Assembly (NCBI RefSeq): GCF_028679125.1
Contig: NZ_JAJRCG010000004.1
Span: 1 to 64,000, forward strand
Direction: 5' to 3'
From: Methanoregula sp.
GTDB lineage: Archaea; Halobacteriota; Methanomicrobia; Methanomicrobiales; Methanospirillaceae
Length of the DNA stretch: 64,000 nucleotides
Below, piece by piece: positions 60,546 through 64,000 of this stretch (positions are counted from its first letter, which is position 1; every line of letters starts with the position of its first letter). The notes beneath the pieces were generated by a model. It did no database searches. It was given only the letters and a program-made list of their open reading frames with translations, and was not told the DNA's origin. A program made the position numbers and the translations under genes.

Positions 60546-61780
60546 TGCCGGTTACCCTCATCCATGCAGGAACATTCTGGGATGGCCTGTCCAATGCCCC
60601 GCTTGGTTCCCGTGACATCCTGGTAAAAGATGGGATAATCCAACAGATTGCAGAAAAAATCCCGATACCTGCCGATGCAGCGGTCATCGATCTCTCCGAC
60701 CGTATGGTCATGCCCGGCCTCATCGACTGTCACGTCCATATCACCCTGCGGCCGGAGATGATGGGGAGTCTCTGGAGTCATTCTGCAGGATACAAAGCAC
60801 TCCTCGGTGCCCAGGCACTTAAGGCCCACCTGATGAACGGGTTCACCACGGTACGGGACTGCGGGGATATGGATTTCCACGGGTATACCGTCAGGGATGT
60901 AAAGAGGGCTGTTGAGCAGGGTCTCATCCCCGGCTCGCGGCTGATCAATTCCGGCCACATGCTCTCTGCCCGGAGCGGCCACATGGATGCCACCGGGATG
61001 CTCTCTCCCGACTGTAAGGGCTGGCAGAACAATCTCGCCGATGGTCCCGAGGAGATCCGAAGAGTAGTCCGGGAAGAGATCACGTGGGGTGCCGAATGGA
61101 TCAAGTTCGCCGCATCCGGCGGTTTTGCATCCCCGGCAGACAATCCCGTTGATGTTGGGTATACCAAGGAAGAGATGGAGAGCCTGGTCGCCACTGCCAC
61201 CCAATACCACCGGCCGGTTTCAGCCCATCTTCACGGCGATGAAGCGGTCCGGATGGCGGTCCTTGCAGGTGTACGGTCGGTTGAGCACGGGGCCATGGCC
61301 TCCAAAAAGACCCTCCAGCTGATCGAGGAGAAGGGAGTCTTCCTCGTCCCGACCCAGTATGCGGGTGTGAGGTCAGCCCGGTTTGCGGACAGCGAGGAAT
61401 ACTGGGAATCGATAGGAAACAATCCGTACGAGAAGATGAAGATGCGGATGTACAAGGATGTCCTTATCGCGAATGCCAAAAATCTCGCAGAAAGCAAAAT
61501 AAAGATCGCCTTTGGGACCGATATGGGCATTCTCTCCTACAGCGTCAATGGCGCACTTGAGTTTGGCGAGATGGTGGAAAACGGCATCTCACCCCTGCGG
61601 GCGCTCCGAGCCGCAACGAGTGTTGCTGCAGAGATGCTGATGCACCCGGAACTTGGGACCCTCGCACCCGGGAAGGCTGCGGATATCATTGCCGTCCGGG
61701 GCAACCCGTTCAAAGATATCACGGTGATGGAGAAGGTCAGCTTCGTGATGAAGGCCGGTACGGTCTATAAACAGGCATAA
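60545..61780 (+). CDS. Amidohydrolase (imidazolonepropionase/Xaa-Pro dipeptidase-like)
   Basis: A 411-residue metal hydrolase of the amidohydrolase superfamily. The metal-site residues are present: HVH (63-65), a carbamylated-Lys candidate Lys187 (WIKFAASGG), His228/His230 (VSAHLHG), His248 (SVEHGAM) and Asp326 (FGTDMG). It resembles the prolidase/imidazolonepropionase-like group active on N-acyl or X-Pro peptides and cyclic amides. The substrate is unknown. A coupled 29-codon ORF precedes it, and the initiation codon lies within TGATG. Confidence 0.9.
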   Translation: MPVTLIHAGTFWDGLSNAPLGSRDILVKDGIIQQIAEKIPIPADAAVIDLSDRMVMPGLIDCHVHITLRPEMMGSLWSHSAGYKALLGAQALKAHLMNGFTTVRDCGDMDFHGYTVRDVKRAVEQGLIPGSRLINSGHMLSARSGHMDATGMLSPDCKGWQNNLADGPEEIRRVVREEITWGAEWIKFAASGGFASPADNPVDVGYTKEEMESLVATATQYHRPVSAHLHGDEAVRMAVLAGVRSVEHGAMASKKTLQLIEEKGVFLVPTQYAGVRSARFADSEEYWESIGNNPYEKMKMRMYKDVLIANAKNLAESKIKIAFGTDMGILSYSVNGALEFGEMVENGISPLRALRAATSVAAEMLMHPELGTLAPGKAADIIAVRGNPFKDITVMEKVSFVMKAGTVYKQA

Positions 61781-61841
61781 CCCTCTTTTTCAGATACGGT
61801 ACGGGAGAGACAATCTCCCCGATTTTTCGAAAAAAATGGAA

Positions 61842-62354
61842 TTATTGTTTCCAGAAAAAGGCACTCATAATCAATGAGAGAATACCTGCGATAATGAAGA
61901 AGATGCCGAGTATCAGTATAATGAATGTAGATCCTGCACCCGGGTTGAAGAACAGGTACATACCGATCAGGAAACTGATCACGCCAACAAGGCCGGTCAG
62001 GATCCGGTGTCTCTCCCACGTTACGGAGATCGCATAGGCGATCGAGAGCAACCCGTTGATAACAAGCCAGAGTGCAATCAGGTAGCCAATTGCGATGGTC
62101 GGGATGTAGGGAGTGAGGATTGCAAGAAGGCCGATCACGATGCTGATCAGGCCTGAACCAAAGAGCACCATCTTTGGCGTTCCGCTCTCTGCAGAAAGAC
62201 CGATTCCTGCGGTTAAAATCCCGAATACGATGAGGATGATTCCAATAACCAGTAATAAGATCCCAAAAACTGTAGAGGGTGCGATTACTGCAACCAGCCC
62301 GAACAGGAGGATAATGATGCTGAGGATCCCTGCCAGAATTCTATCGGTGTCCAT
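61842..62354 (-). CDS. HdeD/DUF308 family membrane protein
   Basis: A 170-residue protein of six helices in pairs, with short loops: about 8-30, 33-55, 65-85, 88-108, 118-138 and 142-165. The helix pairs resemble each other (GLVAVIAPSTVFGILLLVIGIILIVFGI and GLLAILTPYIPTIAIGYLIALWLVINGL), as in the HdeD family, which is linked to acid or membrane stress in bacteria. Function in archaea is unknown. It ends WKQ and lies alone before the AT-rich right end of the window. Confidence 0.87.
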   Translation of the reverse strand: MDTDRILAGILSIIILLFGLVAVIAPSTVFGILLLVIGIILIVFGILTAGIGLSAESGTPKMVLFGSGLISIVIGLLAILTPYIPTIAIGYLIALWLVINGLLSIAYAISVTWERHRILTGLVGVISFLIGMYLFFNPGAGSTFIILILGIFFIIAGILSLIMSAFFWKQ

Positions 62355-62721
62355 AATGATAGGAGATCATAGGTGACAGATGATAAAATTTCTTATTGTG
62401 GGGAGACTTTGGGGCTCTTACGGATTTCATACGCGTCTTCCCCAGAACCGGGTATGATCTGCCAGTCTTTTTACTGGAGTATTTTAGTGCACAAAAATGG
62501 GGATCCGTATTGAATCTCTGATTGCAGAGAGCATATAATTTTCAAGCAGACCCTGCGTGATTTTTTTGGGGCAGACTCTGGTTGAAAATGTGCCCCCGCG
62601 ATCTCATCTTCGTCGTGAACGTGGAATATGGACTACTGAAGATCTGTTTACCTTTTGGCAACCAGACCTTGATTTGTGGTATCCCGAATTAATTTTACAT
62701 ATATAACCAGTTCTGTGCATA
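62355..62721. other. AT-rich intergenic region
   Basis: About 370 bp without a credible gene. A TATA-like string (ttttacatatataacc) at about 62694-62709 is the strongest signal in it. The GC content drops clearly here compared with the region to the left, marking the border to the degraded segment. Confidence 0.45.
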
Positions 62722-63171
62722 TTACAGGATCCTCTCTGGAGGTAAACGGTACCAGAAAGCGTTGCAAGGTTCATCGAAGTCAAGACTCATATGAGGTTTG
62801 ATGAAATTGTGCCAGTGAACAATAGCATCAATGGAACCGGACTTTTTGATTCTTCGTTAAACCTCCCCAAAGAACCGTTCGATTTTACCGTTCATCTGAG
62901 GATGTTTTACACCCGCGAGGATGTGAATCCCATAGGTTTCCTCGATCTTCATCTCCAGATAGGTAGGTCCAACATTGTTGGCTCGATGGCTTTCGAGAAT
63001 CAACGCTTCGGTTCTTTCATCAATTGGTTGGGGTTTTCTTCCGGTTTTCCTGCGGGTAGGATATTTTCCGGACTTTTTGAACTGGGAAATGAGTTGATAC
63101 ACTCTTTGACGGGTAACTCTAAAATCACGAGCAATCTCCCCTTTGGCTGGATCATACCCCCCCATGATCAT
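62722..63171 (-). pseudogene. Decayed integrase-core (IS481/IS3-like) transposase
   Basis: On the minus strand the N-terminal HTH is readable (GEIARDFRVTRQRVYQLISQ, KKSGKYPTRRKTGRKPQP), then the text jumps from YGIHI straight to AGVKHPQMNGKIERFFGEV, so the DDE core of over 100 residues is deleted. After that an in-frame TAA (62857-62859) interrupts, and the frame continues with RRIKKSGSIDAIVHWHNFIKPHMSLDFDEP, CNAFWYRLPPERIL and stop at 62722-62724. Both the HPQxNGKIER motif and the final AFWYRLPPERIL are typical of IS481-type transposases. The element is dead. Confidence 0.82.
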
Positions 63172-63264
63172 TTTCGGGTAGCCTGAAAATGACTTGATCC
63201 GTCGGAGACCTGCAAAATATCCCTCCAAAAAACGTGTGCAATAATGCGTACATCCCATTTTTGA

Positions 63265-63293
63265 GGAGGGGGGTGTCCGGCATACCCCCCTCC
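63265..63293. repeat. G-rich hairpin, copy 1
   Basis: GGAGGGGGGT (63265-63274) and ACCCCCCTCC (63284-63293) form a perfect 10-bp stem around gtccggcat. A near-identical hairpin lies at 63426-63452 in the same orientation. It is close to the dead transposase. Confidence 0.7.
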
Positions 63294-63425
63294 CCTTTGC
63301 GTTTCAAATCGTGCAGACCCCCCCACCCGCTCAATAAAATTCGCGGGAGACCTCCCTCCACTCAGCGAATAAATTCTGATTCTCTGACGTGAGTTCATGG
63401 ATGTTGGGATATTGCATGAGCCATG

Positions 63426-63452
63426 GAGGGGGGTATCGGGTATACCCCCCTC
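63426..63452. repeat. G-rich hairpin, copy 2
   Basis: GAGGGGGGTAT (63426-63436) pairs with ATACCCCCCTC (63442-63452) across cgggt, an 11-bp perfect stem. The hairpin ends nine bases before the point where homology to the 332-835 gene begins (63461). Confidence 0.7.
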
Positions 63453-63460
63453 TTGCATTT

Positions 63461-63646
63461 GGGGGGACAGCAGTCCGGGACTCAGCGAACGAGCGGTTCG
63501 CGGCCACCCTCCGGTGCCACGATGCCAATGGCGAGATCTCCTTCGTGAACTTCTGCCGGGAGCAGGTGACCCTCACCTCGTTCTCGGACGAGAGGATCCG
63601 GAACAGGGTCGAGACGTGGGCGGATACAGTTGCGGTGTTGGGATAA
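63461..63646 (+). pseudogene. Truncated copy of the 332-835 gene family
   Basis: The last 61 codons of a relative of the first gene: GGTAVRDSANERFAATLRCH, DANGEISFVNFCREQVTLTS and FSDERIRNRVETWADTVAVLG with a proper stop, against AGTVVHNSPADNFSATLKCH and DANGELYFVNVSRQQVTISS there. About 105 N-terminal residues are missing and no start or ribosome site is at the junction. The copy diverged before or after truncation at many third positions, so it is not recent. Its downstream sequence agaacaaacggg (63678-63689) also occurs after the intact locus (1321-1332). Confidence 0.8.
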
Positions 63647-63686
63647 GCGGATCTTATAGCCAAAAGGTGTCGCACGAAGAACAAAC

Positions 63687-63708
63687 GGGGCAGGAATTTC
63701 CCTGCCCC
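63687..63708 (+). terminator. Hairpin terminator candidate after the truncated copy
   Basis: GGGGCAGG (63687-63694) and CCTGCCCC (63701-63708) form a perfect 8-bp stem around aatttc, followed by an A/T-rich stretch (accgtttattta). Confidence 0.55.
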
Positions 63709-63740
63709 ACCGTTTATTTAGTCACAGGTTGACAGAGGGG

Positions 63741-63893
63741 ATGGAGATTACCGATTTCCTCGTACTTGGGGTGGGAAACTCTATAGTACCTAGAGAGTTG
63801 GATCAGGTGAGGAATTCGTTTGATTCGGTTTATGTCATCGAGAAATATTCGTTGGTTTTTAGTGATTTGATATTTAACGATATACTAATCTAG
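63741..63893 (+). CDS. Small AT-rich ORF, unknown
   Basis: A 50-codon ORF (MEITDFLVLGVGNSIVPREL, DQVRNSFDSVYVIEKYSLVF, SDLIFNDILI). A gagggg sequence lies directly before the ATG. Base composition is much more AT-rich than in the genes to the left. It may be a real small gene, the first part of a frameshifted gene, or chance; no family is recognised. Confidence 0.35.
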   Translation: MEITDFLVLGVGNSIVPRELDQVRNSFDSVYVIEKYSLVFSDLIFNDILI

Positions 63894-63930
63894 ATGAAAA
63901 AGAACAATTCTTCGAATTCATTGAGGTATC

Positions 63931-64000
63931 ATGTTACAGATTATTTCCGGGAAATTTTTTAACACGGATGAACTGTCAAAATCAGACGGATATAATGTCT
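63931..64000 (+). CDS. Partial gene cut by the window end, unknown
   Basis: An open frame with a ttgaggt ribosome site five bases before the ATG starts at 63931 and runs off the end (MLQIISGKFFNTDELSKSDG, YNV...). It is AT-rich, like the preceding ORF, suggesting the start of an acquired segment. Only 23 residues are visible, so no function can be given. Confidence 0.5.
   Translation, partial: MLQIISGKFFNTDELSKSDGYNV

Noticed and set aside
63265-63452. CRISPR array
   Set aside because: There are only two units, each an internal palindrome, with a spacing of about 160 bp and no further repeats or cas genes.

Overview
The window is chromosomal DNA of a hydrogenotrophic methanogenic archaeon, most likely order Methanomicrobiales and close to Methanoregula (taxon inferred from gene content and style; no search was run). 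The evidence is a block of methanogenesis-marker genes with the MCR-activating ATPase AtwA, cofD for coenzyme F420, RadB, a CDC48/VAT ATPase, an archaeal A1AO ATP synthase, the archaeal anhydromevalonate-phosphate branch, ribose-1,5-bisphosphate isomerase, and many genes preceded by a TATA box about 25-30 bp from the start codon, which suggests leaderless mRNAs. I found no tRNA, rRNA or CRISPR array.

Layout. 1-3.8 kb is accessory: a small unknown gene, a membrane gene with an in-frame TGA, a membrane gene lying between two copies of a 24-nt repeat, and a Fic protein behind a perfect duplicated 28-nt operator-like repeat. 3.9-12.1 kb is one tightly packed minus-strand operon: HAD protein, atwA, mmp3, mmp6, mmp5, mmp15, mmp17, mmp7 and a carboxymuconolactone-decarboxylase-like protein, the MCR activation set. 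12.2-17 kb holds ribose-1,5-bisphosphate isomerase, dapF, a multi-PAS regulator without a kinase domain, and radB. 17.2-22.3 kb encodes exported proteins and a membrane-anchored winged-helix regulator. 22.3-32.4 kb has a GNAT enzyme, larC, CDC48, an RDD/TPR membrane protein, a TSUP exporter, an isochorismatase-fold hydrolase, an acyl-CoA ligase and a KaiC-like protein with a degenerate P-loop. 32.4-46.2 kb mixes housekeeping genes (methionine synthase, aspS, cofD, HD hydrolase) with lipoproteins and membrane proteins.

46.6-49.6 kb is a metabolic operon (UbiX, UbiD-family decarboxylase, AcnX-type dehydratase large subunit) that makes most of the archaeal mevalonate branch towards isoprenoid lipids. 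50.4-51.3 kb holds two divergently transcribed paralogues arranged almost symmetrically about a perfect 19-nt palindrome. 51.4-57.6 kb is the ATP synthase operon K-E-C-F-A-B-D, with no H or I gene in front. 58-62.4 kb encodes a J-domain/TPR membrane protein, a ThrE-type exporter, an amidohydrolase preceded by a coupled 29-codon ORF, and an HdeD-like membrane protein. From 62.4 kb the DNA becomes AT-richer and broken: a decayed transposase, two copies of a G-rich hairpin, and a truncated copy of the first gene of the window sharing a 12-nt downstream sequence with it, then small AT-rich ORFs running off the edge.

The most unusual signals are the symmetric divergent paralogue pair with its palindrome, the Fic gene with its duplicated operator, the roughly 75-residue insertion in the second AAA module of CDC48, the in-frame TGA, the coupled small ORF, and the duplicated ends of the window.
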